Below are positions 63,116 through 64,000 of a stretch of DNA of 64,000 nucleotides, piece after piece. The translations under genes and the position numbers were made by a program. The notes beneath the pieces are model-generated. The model did not search any database. It worked only from the letters and a program-made list of their open reading frames with translations, and was not told the DNA's origin. Source of the stretch: Anagrus nilaparvatae (taxonomy: Eukaryota > Arthropoda > Insecta > Hymenoptera > Mymaridae); assembly GCA_022575985.1 (NCBI GenBank), contig JAKSXM010000007.1, forward strand, positions 10,418,501-10,482,500. The letters run 5' to 3'. Within the stretch, counting starts at the first letter, position 1. The number at the start of each line of letters is the position of its first letter.

Positions 63116-64000
63116 TAAGTTTATATGTACTTTATATTATGTGCTGAAATATTCATTTAGTAAATGTTATAAAAATTAAAAGATATAGGGGTTGTCACTT
63201 ATCATTAAAGAAAAAAAATAAGCGATTTACTCAGTCGAGATATGAGTTTTTGAAGCTCACCTTGTAAGTTGGTAAAATTTAAAAAATTTTTCATTAAAAT
63301 AATGTAAAAGTTTATGTTAATTAACAATAAACTAAATTTTATCTTCAGAAGGTCAAAAAAACTTGTTGATGAAATGTTGTCATCAACAAACATGAATAAA
63401 AAAATTTGTAAAAAGTTACATATAATTTTTTTTTTTACTCCATTTGGTCAATAAATTCAGTTTATACTTTAATCCAATATATTTTAATATCAAATAAAGT
63501 TTAAGATTTATTGAAGCATATGATTAAATTTAAAAAATTAAATACTTTTTTATTATAGTTCGCATGCTAATTTTATTATTTTTGAATAATTTAGGTCCAA
63601 AAACTAGTTATTTACTTATAAAATCAAATTCGAAAAATTTATCTAATTCCAAAGTTCCAATATGTTTATTGCAAGAGTATGCAAGAAAGACTATGCTTCA
63701 GGGGTCGAATTCCAATCATTCATTTTTCACGCAAAAGACGTCTTTTTTCGCCACAGACACAGAAAAATGTACGTACTTTTTCGTGAACTTCAAACCTTTG
63801 CATTCCCTTTAAATCAGTTTCGCTAAGAATTACTCATGTGAAATGTACATTAAATTGAAAATTTATTTTTTTTTTAAATAAACGTAGCTAAAAACTCGAT
63901 TGGCAAAGTAGTAAACGTATTTAACAACTTTAAATAAATTAACTTTGTTTAATAATATAAGTTGTTGAGTACAAGTTGTTTATTTTATCGGTTTATTGGG
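63116..64000. other. Right flank without recognised features
   Basis: AT-rich sequence. The plus-strand frame at 63564-63812 has no splice context or family resemblance. I see no gene or repeat. Confidence 0.5.

Noticed and set aside
63564..63812. 82-codon plus-strand frame in the right flank
   Set aside because: No domain, duplicate, splice signal or promoter supports it.

Overview
The window is AT-rich nuclear DNA of an animal, most likely an insect. Genes are split by short introns with GT..AG ends, the small genes have a TATA box followed about 30 bp later by an ACAGTC initiator, and most of the sequence is transposon-derived. No tRNA, rRNA, CRISPR array or bacterial-style operon was seen. 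I cannot fix the species. The base composition, introns and family pattern would suit several insect groups, for example a parasitoid wasp.

Layout. At 1-4.1 kb on the minus strand lie two related, frame-broken copies of an unrecognised multi-exon gene. At 4.1-9.8 kb there are only degenerate repeats. At 9.8-39.7 kb is a segmental-duplication cluster written a1-b1-a2-b2-a3. Each a block carries a two-exon gene for a small secreted protein (about 145-147 aa, plus strand), followed tail-to-tail by the 3' end of an M1 aminopeptidase gene (minus strand). Only the third aminopeptidase copy (39,339-45,824) is complete. It encodes about 983 aa, a type II membrane aminopeptidase N-like enzyme with GAMEN and HELAH-x18-E motifs. 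Copies 1 and 2 are truncated inside exons 11 and 10. The b blocks are nested transposons. The breakpoint of the younger, about 10-kb tandem duplication can be read directly at 27,428/27,429.

Because a and b are repeated, one copy often shows the empty site for an insertion in the other. This gives clean boundaries for a 4.9-kb Helitron, a Tigger/pogo deletion derivative (TA duplication), a PIF/Harbinger MITE (TAA), a 1,064-bp palindrome (TGCT) and a foldback family with TACTCCAG ends and 3-bp duplications. Several of these inserted after the duplication and so look recently active.

From 45.8 to 57.5 kb lie the probable long 5' UTR intron and 5' UTR exon of the aminopeptidase, and a 2.4-kb palindromic element. 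From 57.5 to 63.1 kb is a mixed tandem array of two ~375-bp units, A5-B2-A3-B1-A1-B3. Its B unit ends in GC-rich hairpins and CTAG, like a Helitron 3' end.

The most interesting biology is the secreted-protein family. Between copies 1 and 2 the mature-protein exon has about 23 amino-acid-changing codons against 2 silent ones, while signal-peptide exon and intron stay nearly unchanged. This is the pattern expected of a rapidly diversifying effector, venom-like or immune-interacting protein. The link to the aminopeptidase is so far only positional.
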